DNA of 64,000 nt from Bacteroidia bacterium (GTDB lineage Bacteria; Bacteroidota; Bacteroidia; B-17B0; Aurantibacillaceae), in assembly GCA_022841465.1 (NCBI GenBank), contig JALHRL010000003.1, positions 27,571-91,570 of the forward strand, in the 5' to 3' direction. Positions within the stretch are counted from its first letter, which is position 1. Each line of letters begins with the position of its first letter. Both the position numbers and the translations under genes were made by a program. Under the pieces are notes generated by a model. That model saw only the letters and a program-made list of their open reading frames with translations, made no database searches and had not been told where the DNA came from. This document shows positions 7,815 through 16,337 of this stretch, in pieces.

Positions 7815-8927
7815 TTAAGATTTCAATATGCGAATGAGATCATTGTTGATATAGAAAACTTCTTTCCCTTCTTGTTGAGGAGACACAATTCCAATATCAG
7901 TTAATTCATGCATGTATTTTGTGAGTGTAGTTCTACTTCTAACTTCTAGTAATTCACCAATTTTTTTAGGCTTAATATAAGGTTGCGAAAACAAAAGTTG
8001 ATTTAGTTCCATACTATACCATTTGAGCTTCCCTTTTGCATGTTGATGAGTAGCTTGCATCTGACTTAAGATCTCATCAATTGTTTGATTTGTTTCCTTT
8101 GCTGTTATTTCAACTGCAGTTAGCATATAATTCAGCCAAGGCTTCCATGCATTTCGAGTTGTCACACCAGCTAAATTAGCATAGTAATCATCCTTATGAT
8201 TTAAGATGTACTTACTTAAAAACAAAACCGGATGGGATAACAATTCTTGATGAACCAAGTATAACAAATTTAATATTCTTCCTGTTCTTCCATTGCCATC
8301 TGTGAAAGGATGTATAGCTTCCAATTGGTAATGACCAATAACCATTTTAAAAAGAGGATCTATGGGGTACTTCTTGTGGTCGTTCAGAAATTCAATTAAG
8401 TTTTTAATTTTTTTCTCAACGATAACTTGCCCTCGAGGTGGAGTATAAATGATCTCTCCCGGTTTAAACTCACTTTGTCCTCTTTTGATTACTACCTGTG
8501 ATTGCGGAGGGCGAATACCCTGTCGAGTATTTTTAATTTGTTGAAATACTTTGATGATTGTTGTTTCATCTAATTTGCTTTTTGATTTAATCGTATTGTA
8601 TCCTTTCCACAAGGCTTCACGGTAACGAAGTACTTCTTTTGTTGCATTATCTGTGGCTTCTTCTCTTAAGGTATCTGAAACCGCTTTATAGAGTTCATCA
8701 TCGGTAGTAAATATATTTTCTATTGCCGTTGAAGTTTGTGCTTCCTGGAGTGTGATAGTATTAACCAACATTGTGGGATTTGGCATACGCATAATATTTC
8801 TATTTAACTCAGCTAAAGCTCTTGAAGCAATGCCCCATTTCAACAAAACACCTTTATCAAATATGATGTCAGATGGAGGTAAGTCTGGCAAATCATTGTA
8901 GGGTATATTTCTATCAAATTTCTTCAT
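7815..8927 (-). CDS. Fic family protein (class II, self-inhibited) with C-terminal winged-helix domain
   Basis: A 370-residue Fic protein that would transfer AMP or another nucleotide moiety onto a protein hydroxyl. An N-terminal Fic_N domain carries the inhibitory-helix motif STAIEN ([S/T]xxxE[G/N]). The active-site signature HPFTDGNGRTGR is intact. The C-terminal 70 residues (KIGELLEVRSRTTLTKYMHELTDIGI region) form a predicted winged helix, implying DNA binding. Upstream of the gene lies a set of palindromic half-sites overlapping the promoter, so autoregulation is likely. The target protein cannot be inferred. No antitoxin gene lies beside it; class II Fic proteins do not need one. Confidence 0.88.
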   Translation of the reverse strand: MKKFDRNIPYNDLPDLPPSDIIFDKGVLLKWGIASRALAELNRNIMRMPNPTMLVNTITLQEAQTSTAIENIFTTDDELYKAVSDTLREEATDNATKEVLRYREALWKGYNTIKSKSKLDETTIIKVFQQIKNTRQGIRPPQSQVVIKRGQSEFKPGEIIYTPPRGQVIVEKKIKNLIEFLNDHKKYPIDPLFKMVIGHYQLEAIHPFTDGNGRTGRILNLLYLVHQELLSHPVLFLSKYILNHKDDYYANLAGVTTRNAWKPWLNYMLTAVEITAKETNQTIDEILSQMQATHQHAKGKLKWYSMELNQLLFSQPYIKPKKIGELLEVRSRTTLTKYMHELTDIGIVSPQQEGKEVFYINNDLIRILKS

Positions 8928-8937
8928 CCTTTTAACA

Positions 8938-9053
8938 TGTTCATAATTTGGTTAAAAATGAACATATAGCAAAGATATGTCCAAATATGGACAAAAACAA
9001 GCTATATGTCCAATAATTCAAATAAAATGGACATATAGCGTTATCATGTTCAT
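8938..9053 (-). promoter_or_regulatory. Fic promoter with nested palindromic operators
   Basis: On the minus strand TATCTTTG (8970-8977) is a perfect -7 box and TTG (8998-9000) is a -33 box at 20 nt spacing. Exactly between them lies TGTCCA-AATA-TGGACA (8978-8993). Farther upstream GCTATATGTCCA (9001-9012) and TGGACATATAGC (9028-9039) form a 12-bp perfect inverted repeat. Related TGTTCAT/ATGAACA half-sites lie at 8938-8944, 8958-8964 and 9047-9053. This arrangement is expected of a repressor operator; the winged helix of the Fic protein itself is the obvious candidate ligand. Confidence 0.7.
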
Positions 9054-9121
9054 TTTTGCCTAAACTTTATACCTGACAAGTTTCTCATGTATAAATACTA
9101 TACATGAGAAAACATCCCATA

Positions 9122-9247
9122 TTATGGTTTTGTACCATCGCTTATAAGGAGTCTTAAAGCATTCAAAACCTCTAAATCTTCCATGAACGAGTTCGAAAAA
9201 ATGTCGATAGATTCCACAACCCTTAAAGCTCGTGATTTAACAGGGCT
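9122..9247 (-). pseudogene. fragment A of an unrecognised repeated coding family (VESIDIFSNSFMEDL)
   Basis: The minus strand has an open frame reading ALRVVESIDIFSNSFMEDL and ending in DGTKP before a stop. It is clearly related to the fragments at 11107-11232 and 13437-13547: the core VExxDIFSNxFxEDL is shared and most base changes are at third positions. No ATG is present, so this is probably a decayed copy. The gap between the Fic promoter and the monooxygenase contains nothing else I can identify. Confidence 0.5.
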
Positions 9248-9274
9248 TTAAGAGCTGTTTTTAGAAAGCTATTA

Positions 9275-10723
9275 TTATGCATTTTTTTTCTTTAAACTTC
9301 TACCTCTCGGCGCATCGCCCTCATGTAAAACAATTTCGGAATGAAGGTAATGTATCGCCTCTGCTGAAGCTTTCACTTTGGAAGCACTGCGCTCTAACAT
9401 TTCTGATTCAAACTCTGTTAATACACTTTTCCTCACTCCAACTTCTCTCCAATGAGATAAAGGTCCACATCCTTTTGTGATTGCACGAGCAAGTGACAAA
9501 GCATCCAAAAGAGCTTGGTTCGCTCCTTGTCCTTTAAATGGACTCATAGGGTGAGCCGAATCTCCAATCAGAGTTGCTTTCCCACATTTCTCCAATAATT
9601 TTGAATCAAGTAATTCTCGGTCATACACAGGATAGCCGGAAATCTGAGCGATCAAGGTTGCCGATACGATCTGAGGAATGGGATCGTGCCACTGAGTTCT
9701 ACGACACGCTTCTTCCTTAAGCGCTTGAGCTCCTTGAGCACTCAACTCTTTTGCCTCTCTTTCCGACATCGGAAAACTCAATTGCCACATCACAGAGTCT
9801 TTAGAATAAGGCATTATGTAAATTCGTTCATTGCCATTGGCAGTTTGAAAAACGGTGGCTGAATCCAACAAAGAATTTTCAAGACCTTTTAGTGCGCTCA
9901 AAGGACAAATACCCAATATCACAATACAACCTAAGTAACGTAAAGGATTTATATCCTCACCAATCAACAAACTCCGAACCGAACTACGAATACCATCTGC
10001 TCCTACTACGAGATCTGTCTTTGCGCTTTTCATTTCTCCATTCACTTGAAAAGTTAGGTCAACACCATCACCTTCACACTCCTTAAAACCTACTAACTGA
10101 TGTCCCCAAGCAACAGCATCTTGTGCCCCGAGTTGCTCAAGCATTGCTAAGCGCAACGACTGTCGCGCAATATGTATATTTGTGCGCTTCGGGGTTGTTT
10201 TTTTATTTGAATTCATACTCTTTCGCATGCCCCATTCACCAATCACTTTTCCTTCTGTTGTATGAACTATATGTCTAGTTGAATTAACCCCATCTTTTAA
10301 TAATAAAAGACCAAATCCCTCCATCGCATTACTAGCTTGCTGCAAAGTGAGTCCATACCCTTGAGATCGAGTTTCGAAACCGGTATCACGCTCATAAAGG
10401 GTAAAAGGTATGCCGCGGTGCAAGCAAGCCACGGCCAGAGCCACTCCTCCAATACCTCCTCCAATAATAGCAACGTGTGGATAGTTTACCTTATCTGCTA
10501 AGGGAGGGTGAGTTGATTGAATTAATCCGGAGCCACCACAGTTCACGCATGAATATAAGTGGCGATTAGGGCGAACTGCAACCCTGCCTTCTTCCTTTGA
10601 TTTTTCAAATTGATCTGATTCCATCTGGAAATGGAGTTGCACTTTCTTTTTGAACTTCCGGCTTTTTTTTCCTCGTCCCTGACATTCCAGACAAATAGCC
10701 CAACTAGCCCCTTTATTTTCCAC
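9275..10723 (-). CDS. FAD-dependent monooxygenase with N-terminal DnaJ-like CxxC zinc-binding extension
   Basis: A 482-residue aromatic-hydroxylase-type flavoprotein. The dinucleotide motif IIGGGIGGVALAVA is at about residues 86-99, the DG motif is VVGADGIRSSVR, and the GD motif is ATLIGDSAHPMSPFKGQG. These three together define group A flavin monooxygenases. Unusually, about 80 residues precede the FAD domain and carry CLECQGRG (Cys11, Cys14) and CVNCGGSG (Cys59, Cys62), a DnaJ-type CxxCxGxG zinc pair. The start is GTG. Base composition is visibly richer in G+C than the neighbours, and the gene sits among remnants, so transfer is likely. The substrate is unknown; small aromatic molecules or antibiotics are possible. 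Confidence 0.8.
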   Translation of the reverse strand: MENKGASWAICLECQGRGKKSRKFKKKVQLHFQMESDQFEKSKEEGRVAVRPNRHLYSCVNCGGSGLIQSTHPPLADKVNYPHVAIIGGGIGGVALAVACLHRGIPFTLYERDTGFETRSQGYGLTLQQASNAMEGFGLLLLKDGVNSTRHIVHTTEGKVIGEWGMRKSMNSNKKTTPKRTNIHIARQSLRLAMLEQLGAQDAVAWGHQLVGFKECEGDGVDLTFQVNGEMKSAKTDLVVGADGIRSSVRSLLIGEDINPLRYLGCIVILGICPLSALKGLENSLLDSATVFQTANGNERIYIMPYSKDSVMWQLSFPMSEREAKELSAQGAQALKEEACRRTQWHDPIPQIVSATLIAQISGYPVYDRELLDSKLLEKCGKATLIGDSAHPMSPFKGQGANQALLDALSLARAITKGCGPLSHWREVGVRKSVLTEFESEMLERSASKVKASAEAIHYLHSEIVLHEGDAPRGRSLKKKNA

Positions 10724-11106
10724 TATCTAATCTTGTTTTTTACCTTATTTGACTCCTATCAATATGAAAAACTTAACAAATACAGTTGAGACAAAAATTA
10801 ATTGCAAAATAGTTCTTATTGCTTTAATTTCTTCTATACGATTTAAAGTAATAATATTCCTGTTTTCTAAATAACTTTTATAGCTGCGCGATGTGTGTTT
10901 ATTGCTTAGGATTACAAATCTACTTCTACAAATATAAATTAAAAGCAATTAAGGAACTCGCAAATATTTAGAAAAATTTACGCTGACATAATATACATTT
11001 GAAACATTTAAGGCATTTTACCTGATGAAACCCTCATTGCAAATGACAGGCAATGTATACACGATAACTTTGTTACGTGAAAAAATAACACATCATATTT
11101 TAGTTT
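10724..11106. other. gene-free stretch upstream of the monooxygenase
   Basis: About 380 bp of AT-rich DNA. Only short frames occur and none has a convincing start or composition. I see no RNA gene, clear terminator or consensus promoter here. Confidence 0.5.
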
Positions 11107-11232
11107 TTAATGTTCAGTAAGAAACCATTGTAATAAGCTTAAGGCATTAAGATCTTCAATAAAAGAGTTAGAAAAAATGTCGGTGGCCTCCACCCAAAGG
11201 AACAAACTTAAATTTTTGAGCTTGTCCCTTTT
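11107..11232 (-). pseudogene. fragment B of the repeated coding family (VEATDIFSNSFIEDL)
   Basis: The minus-strand frame reads SLFLWVEATDIFSNSFIED and ends LSLLQWFLTEH followed by a stop. It matches fragment A through EDL and then NALxLL, with a three-codon in-frame gap. It matches fragment C through the core. There is no ATG in frame before the upstream stop. The rest of the interval to 11584 contains only a weak 95-codon antisense frame that I do not accept as a gene. Confidence 0.5.
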
Positions 11233-11584
11233 TTATTTCCTCTGAAACCCTGGTAAATACTAAATATTCGAGAGACTCCGTTTTTTAAAAGTAAAGTTCG
11301 AACTTTTTTGAAAAACGTCATTTTTACCCTAGTATCTTTAAGGGATTCGAACTTTTCAAAATTAATTTTTTTTGGGCATACTGTTGTACTCAATTTTAAA
11401 AAAATACAGTGTATCGCAGTTTTATATTCAGAATAATCTAAGAATTTGTAGTTTTCGCATACTACTGTTATCCTTACTAGATTTAGAGAGCGCATTAATT
11501 GCTTTTAAAAGAAAAGTTCTTTGTTATTAAATTCATATTTATTAGATTCGTTAAACTAATTTTACTAATTAATCCGTTTATACT

Positions 11585-13228
11585 ATGAAATATTTTCTTC
11601 CCTTGTTTCTAATTTGCCTTCAATTGAAAGCACAAATTACTCCAAGCATCGCGTGGACCTACTCTTTAAACTCAGCTGTTTTTGGAAGTGCTGCCTCGGC
11701 CGACATAGACAAAGACGGAAAATCTGAAATTGTATTTGCCGCTTATAATAACGATGGCCGTGTGCATTGCCTGAATGCTGAAGACGGTTCCCTCAAATGG
11801 ACCTATAACATTAGCGGTTGCGGCGATGTGGCTATTAGTATTTACGATTTGGATGGCGATGATACCCTGGATGTATTTGTAAACGGTTCCTGTAATCCGT
11901 CTGCCTTTTGCATCAACGGCCTAACCGGCGCTTTAACCTGGTCGGTACCCTCAGGCGGCGGCGACTCCCCTCCTACTATTGCCGACATTGATAACGACGG
12001 AAAACCTGAAGTTGTGTTCGGAAATTTTTCGGGACAAATACGTATTTTAAATGGAGAAGACGGCAGTCTGAATAAAAACATTCAAGTGATCAGTTCCACC
12101 ATTCAAACCGATCCAGTATTGGTAGATATAAACAACGATGGTAATTTGGATATCATTGTGGCCAATCACTTTAATAACACTGGTTATTATACTTATTGCT
12201 ACGATTACGTTACTAGTACCACGCATTGGGTGAATTTTCATGCAGACAACGTATCCACCTATTACGCTTACCACGGAGGAGCCTTAGCAGATATTGACAA
12301 GGACGGTAAAATGGAATACGTGATTGGTGCTAATAACGGGTTAGTGAGAGCACTCAATGTTGAAAACGGTTCTGTGCTTTGGAGTATACCTAATCCCAGC
12401 TCCAGTGTTATGGGTGCCATTAGCATAGCCGATGTAAATAATGATGACACACTGGATGTGATTTATCACCGCGGTGATGCCAACAATTCCATAGTAGTTG
12501 CAAATGGTTTAACAGGACAGGTAAAATGGTCGTACCCAGTTATGGCTGGCGCCTTCAGAGGAAGCGCAGTATCTGATCTGAATGGTAACGGAAAACTCGA
12601 TTTAGTTTCGGCACACTATATGGGTAAAATTCATGCAGTAGAACCTTTTTCCGGATTGCTCTGGACTCTCGATTTGTGGCCATTGTTTCCACAAACATTA
12701 CCGTATTTAATGACCGATAACGGTCCGCTAGTAGACGATTTTGACGGCGACGGATTTCTGGATGTATTTGTGGCTGCCGGCTATTCTACTTACAGCGTTA
12801 ATCCAAACAGCATCGGGCGCGCCTATATGATAAAAGGCAACACGGGTACCTGTCCAACATGGACCATGTACCGTCATGATCAAAACCGAAGCGGTTACAT
12901 CTCAGCTAATGAGATAAATACTCAATGCAGTATCATCAATGGCATCAAAGAAAAAGAGATTTCAGGTATACAGGTGAAAGTTTCACCACAGCCTTTTATT
13001 GATAGAACAGAAATTAGTATTTCGGGACTCAATGCTAAAAAAGCCACTTTAAGCATACGCGACCTACAAGGCCGATTGGTTGACATAAAAACTGCCGAGC
13101 AGTTGCAACAAAAAGGTGGTGACCTGTTTTGGGAATGGAATAGTGAGAAAGTGAACGAGGGTCTATACCTTTATCAAATAAAAGATGGAAATAATAGTGT
13201 GCAAGGAAAACTGATTAAATCGAGATAA
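11585..13228 (+). CDS. T9SS-exported FG-GAP/VCBS-type beta-propeller protein
   Basis: A 547-residue secreted protein. A signal peptide (MKYFLPLFLICLQLKAQ) is followed by at least six repeats containing the calcium-binding motif DxDxDG (ADIDKDGKSEIVF, DLDGDDTLDVF, DIDNDGKPEVVF, DINNDGNLDIIV and others), which form an integrin-alpha-like propeller. The last 85 residues (VKVSPQPF to VQGKLIKSR) are a type A T9SS sorting domain with the usual GLYLYQI strand. It is therefore exported by T9SS and anchored at or released from the surface, likely for adhesion or polymer binding. Codons are richer in G+C than in flanking genes, suggesting transfer or high expression. Confidence 0.85.
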   Translation: MKYFLPLFLICLQLKAQITPSIAWTYSLNSAVFGSAASADIDKDGKSEIVFAAYNNDGRVHCLNAEDGSLKWTYNISGCGDVAISIYDLDGDDTLDVFVNGSCNPSAFCINGLTGALTWSVPSGGGDSPPTIADIDNDGKPEVVFGNFSGQIRILNGEDGSLNKNIQVISSTIQTDPVLVDINNDGNLDIIVANHFNNTGYYTYCYDYVTSTTHWVNFHADNVSTYYAYHGGALADIDKDGKMEYVIGANNGLVRALNVENGSVLWSIPNPSSSVMGAISIADVNNDDTLDVIYHRGDANNSIVVANGLTGQVKWSYPVMAGAFRGSAVSDLNGNGKLDLVSAHYMGKIHAVEPFSGLLWTLDLWPLFPQTLPYLMTDNGPLVDDFDGDGFLDVFVAAGYSTYSVNPNSIGRAYMIKGNTGTCPTWTMYRHDQNRSGYISANEINTQCSIINGIKEKEISGIQVKVSPQPFIDRTEISISGLNAKKATLSIRDLQGRLVDIKTAEQLQQKGGDLFWEWNSEKVNEGLYLYQIKDGNNSVQGKLIKSR

Positions 13229-13290
13229 AAAATTTTGTAATGTATTCCCGTTTTAACCAAACTTATTTCCCTCTGGTAAAAAATTTATGA

Positions 13291-13434
13291 GCAAAAATTT
13301 ACGTATACTATTATTTAAAAAACGCTCATTTACCTATGCAAGAAAAAAAATCACTTCTTGAAAACACATTTACAGAATGGATTGGTAATTTGGAACAAAT
13401 GGATGATGTAACTATAATTGGCGTTAGGGTTTAA
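13291..13434 (+). pseudogene. C-terminal remnant of a SpoIIE-type phosphatase
   Basis: In frame up to TAA at 13432-13434 the sequence encodes AHLPMQEKKSLLENTFTEW, then GNLEQMDDVTIIGVRV. This aligns with the last 35-45 residues of the two intact SpoIIE phosphatases in the window, which end LEQVDDVCIIGIRL. A stop codon (TGA at 13288-13290) blocks the frame upstream, and no catalytic-domain sequence precedes it. It is a dead fragment, presumably from a third phosphatase gene lost when this region was rearranged. Confidence 0.75.
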
Positions 13435-13436
13435 TT

Positions 13437-13547
13437 TCAATTTATTGTGAATATTAATTTTCCTACATGCTTCAGATCTTCTAAAAAATAATTCGAAAAA
13501 ATGTCGGTGGCCTCCACAATCTGATTGGATGAAATTCTTATAAACAT
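13437..13547 (-). CDS. 36-codon reading frame, copy C of the repeated VEATDIFSN family
   Basis: This copy has an ATG (13547-13545) preceded by AGAGAAAGGAA, a plausible ribosome site, and encodes MFIRISSNQIVEATDIFSNY and 16 more residues. The core matches fragments A and B. It could be a complete small protein or the tail of a longer lost gene; the available start favours the former only weakly. It ends 3 bp from the end of the convergent phosphatase remnant. I do not recognise the family. Confidence 0.4.
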   Translation of the reverse strand: MFIRISSNQIVEATDIFSNYFLEDLKHVGKLIFTIN

Positions 13548-13650
13548 TTCCTTTCTCTTTAACATCTGGCTAAACTTTTTATTAAAAGTGAAATAATTAT
13601 TAGAACTTTAATGCTATTTATGCGTTAATAAACGATTAAACACTTAAATA

Positions 13651-14067
13651 ATGAATCTATTAAAACTTGTAACACTATTTGTTACCTTAATAACAGTACA
13701 AATGAATGAATTAAAAGCTCAAAATCCCGAAACAATCGTTCAAAAAAATCTCGATGCATATAACAACAGAAACCTAAGCGCATTCATGTCATATTTTGCT
13801 GACGAAATTAAACTTATAAATTTTAGCGACCAATCTGTAGTTGCAGATGGTAAAGTGGCTATAGAAAAGCTTTACGGCAATTTATTTGAGCAATCACCAC
13901 AACTCCACTCTAATATTATAAAAAGAATGATATTAGGTAATAAGGTTATCGATCATGAAAGTATTACCGGCCGCAAGGGAGTAGCGGAGGCAGTTGAACT
14001 TATTATGGTATACGAAATAAAAGATAATAAAATTTATAAAATGACCGTAATTAGACCCAACTCTTAA
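13651..14067 (+). CDS. exported NTF2-like (SnoaL/steroid isomerase-like) protein
   Basis: A 138-residue protein with a signal peptide (LLKLVTLFVTLITVQMNELKAQ). The mature part has the NTF2-like pattern: an N-terminal helix (ETIVQKNLDAYNNRNLSAFMSYFAD), then KLINF, VADGKVAIEKLYGNLF and three C-terminal strands ending YKMTVIRP. The family includes small-molecule isomerases and binding proteins; the function here is not predictable. Being exported is unusual for the family but common in Bacteroidota. It precedes the SDR gene on the same strand with a 106-bp gap. Confidence 0.75.
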   Translation: MNLLKLVTLFVTLITVQMNELKAQNPETIVQKNLDAYNNRNLSAFMSYFADEIKLINFSDQSVVADGKVAIEKLYGNLFEQSPQLHSNIIKRMILGNKVIDHESITGRKGVAEAVELIMVYEIKDNKIYKMTVIRPNS

Positions 14068-14173
14068 AACTATTTACAAGCCATAAATAAAATTACCACT
14101 ATCATTAAGCTTTAAATCAGTAAGTTTAATAACTCCATCTTTATTTATACTTAACTTTATATTTTTTTGTAAT

Positions 14174-15109
14174 ATGGCTTTAGCTGAACAAACTGTAATA
14201 ATTACCGGCGCCAATACCGGGTTGGGTTATTCTTGCGCCAAAAATATTGCAGCAGAAAACAAATCATGGCATGTTATTTTAGCTTGCCGTGATTCTAAAA
14301 AAGCAGATGAGGCTGTTAGAAATTTAATTGTAGAAACAGGAAATCCCAATATCTACTTTCTACCACTTGATCTTTCCTCTTTTGATTCAGTAAAAGCATT
14401 TTCATCAAAATACATTCAAAGTAATTATCCCCCTTTAAAAGGACTTGTTTGTAATGCAGGAATTGCAGGCGAAGACGAGGTTGTATTCACAAAAGATGGA
14501 ATCGAATCAACTTTTCAAGTGAATTGCTTAAGTCATTTTTTACTCATTCAGTTACTTTTTAAAAAACTCATCCCTCCTGCCCGTATTTTAATGGTGAGTA
14601 GTGAACTTCATAGAAATAATGGGTCAATGAAGGCCTTTCTGCCGAATTATACCAATGCACAAGAGCTGGCCTATCCAAATAAAGAAAATTCGAATATAAA
14701 AGGTTCAGGACAAATCAGATATTCAACATCTAAATTATGTATGCTTTTTTACACACATAAAATTAACGATCTGTTTCATGAAAAAGGAATCAACAATATT
14801 ACCATTAACGCTTTTAACCCAGGCTTAATGCCCGACACAGGGCTAGGAGGATTGAACAGGAAACTGTTTCAAAAATTTTTCTTAAAATACATTCTTCCCA
14901 TTTTTGTAAAAGGAGCCTTAAGCACCCCTCAACGGTCAGGCAAATTATTGGCTCAATTAATTATTTCCGATAAATTCAATGGCATGAGTGGGAAATATTT
15001 CGACAGAGAAAAAGAGATTGCACCTTCTGATGAATCATTTGATAAAAATAAAATTGCTGATTTATGGAATACCAGTATTAAAATAACTAAAATAGAAAAT
15101 GAAATCTAA
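14174..15109 (+). CDS. short-chain dehydrogenase/reductase (protochlorophyllide-reductase-like subgroup)
   Basis: A 311-residue cytoplasmic SDR. The cofactor motif TGANTGLG is at residues 11-18, NAG at 94-96, and the catalytic Tyr183 and Lys187 in YSTSK. The insert between them (LPNYTNAQELAYPNKENS) and overall length match the LPOR-like or WWOX-like SDR group, which usually uses NADP(H). The substrate is unknown. The last 11 bases overlap the lipocalin gene, so the two are translationally coupled; a lipid or hydrophobic substrate handed to a lipocalin is conceivable but is only inference. Confidence 0.85.
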   Translation: MALAEQTVIITGANTGLGYSCAKNIAAENKSWHVILACRDSKKADEAVRNLIVETGNPNIYFLPLDLSSFDSVKAFSSKYIQSNYPPLKGLVCNAGIAGEDEVVFTKDGIESTFQVNCLSHFLLIQLLFKKLIPPARILMVSSELHRNNGSMKAFLPNYTNAQELAYPNKENSNIKGSGQIRYSTSKLCMLFYTHKINDLFHEKGINNITINAFNPGLMPDTGLGGLNRKLFQKFFLKYILPIFVKGALSTPQRSGKLLAQLIISDKFNGMSGKYFDREKEIAPSDESFDKNKIADLWNTSIKITKIENEI

Positions 15110-15611
15110 ATTTACTTTATGGCTCTGTTGCCTTACCTTAATGGCAAAGTCACAAAAACTAGAATCTGTTGCTAATGTTGATCTGAAGAAATACAGTGGA
15201 ATTTGGTTTGAAATTGCTTCCTTTCCACAATCATTTCAAAAAGGTTGCCATTGTACTACTGCCGAATATACCCTTACAGATAAAAATTATGTGCTTGTAG
15301 AAAACAGATGCAATAGAGATAGTGTTACAGGTAAAGAATCTTATATTAAAGGAAAAGCATTTATTGAAAAAAAATCGGGCAATGCAAAATTAAAGGTTCA
15401 ATTTTTTTGGCCCTTTAAAGGTAAATATTGGATTATTGATATTGCTGATGATTACAGTTATGCAGTAGTTAGCAATCCTAATAAAAAATATTTATGGATT
15501 TTATCAAGAGAAAATAAAATGAAGGAAGAAACCTACAATCAAATACTTTTAAAATTAACCTATAAAGGATTCGACCTCTCAAAACTTAAAAAAACGATTC
15601 ATGCCAATTAA
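15099..15611 (+). CDS. bacterial lipocalin (Blc-like)
   Basis: A 170-residue exported lipocalin. The leader (MKSKFTLWLCCLTLMAKSQ) is followed by the defining GxW motif in YSGIWFEIASFP, and later strands YAVVSNPNKKYLWILSR match the Blc family signature. Blc proteins bind lysophospholipids or fatty acids in the envelope. There is no lipobox cysteine at the cleavage site; the two Cys residues lie inside the leader, so it is probably soluble in the periplasm. It is coupled to the preceding SDR gene by an 11-nt overlap. The following 268 bp hold no gene that I can support. Confidence 0.85.
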   Translation: MKSKFTLWLCCLTLMAKSQKLESVANVDLKKYSGIWFEIASFPQSFQKGCHCTTAEYTLTDKNYVLVENRCNRDSVTGKESYIKGKAFIEKKSGNAKLKVQFFWPFKGKYWIIDIADDYSYAVVSNPNKKYLWILSRENKMKEETYNQILLKLTYKGFDLSKLKKTIHAN

Positions 15612-15879
15612 TTGAAGTTCCCATCCATCTGTAATTACAATTTTTGTTGGGTGCCTAATATCACTTCAATTAATAACTTGTATTTCGTTAAAGTAATTTG
15701 AACTTTTCTCTAAAAAGAAAGAGTTGAAAGTTCTTTCTAAGCAAAAATACAGTAGATAAATAAGCTTGAGTCCTGAATGCGAACCTTCATTTACTCAAAA
15801 CACACCCTCACTCATTTAGCATTTTTTAAATAAATGGATGCATTTAATTTATTAGTTTTGACTTATAAATAAAACTATT

Positions 15880-16302
15880 ATGAAACTATTTACCATACTT
15901 AGCTTACTTTTTGTAACTACCTTTTCATTTGCTCAAACCACACACACCTGGTTACCCGAGCAATTGCTAGCTACCCAAGATTTAGCAATAAAAATTAAAT
16001 TGAATTCAAAAGACAAACCTTTAATTTTTAATGTTGGCCCCATGGAAAATATTAAAGGGGCTGTTGCTGTAGGTAATGGTAACGCTGTAACTTTTAGCCA
16101 TAAAATGGAAACAGAACTTTCAATGGAAAGTAAAACAAAACCAATAGTTATTTATTGTGGTTGCTGCTCTTACTCAAATTGCCCAAATATTAAGCCCGCA
16201 TACGATGCTTTGCAAAAAATGGGCTTTAAAAACACGAAGGTGTTAGAATTACCTGAAAACCTGAAAACCGATTGGGTAAGTAAAGGATATCCAATGAATT
16301 AA
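15880..16302 (+). CDS. exported rhodanese-like domain protein
   Basis: A 140-residue protein with a signal peptide (MKLFTILSLLFVTTFSFAQ) and a single rhodanese-like domain. The active-site loop region IYCGCCSYSNCPN contains Cys93, Cys95, Cys96 and Cys101; Cys93 occupies the normal persulfide position. Extra cysteines suggest metal or redox binding. Sulfur transfer in the periplasm is inferred. It is followed after 35 bp by a DUF2892-like membrane protein, a pairing known from YgaP-type fusions of rhodanese and transmembrane domains. Confidence 0.8.
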   Translation: MKLFTILSLLFVTTFSFAQTTHTWLPEQLLATQDLAIKIKLNSKDKPLIFNVGPMENIKGAVAVGNGNAVTFSHKMETELSMESKTKPIVIYCGCCSYSNCPNIKPAYDALQKMGFKNTKVLELPENLKTDWVSKGYPMN

Positions 16303-16337
16303 TTGAAACTTTATTTCGCAACCTACGTAAACATATC

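Noticed and set aside
9122..9247. Reading the repeated fragments on the plus strand (FEKMSVAST-type frame)
   Set aside because: Third-position variation also fits that frame, but one copy has a stop codon and the amino-acid changes are less conservative than on the minus strand.
10745..10948. 67-codon minus-strand frame upstream of the monooxygenase
   Set aside because: Short, low-complexity AT-rich frame without a recognisable start region.
11208..11495. 95-codon minus-strand frame upstream of the T9SS propeller gene
   Set aside because: Composition is not protein-like, no ribosome site or family pattern is visible, and it lies in a region of remnants.
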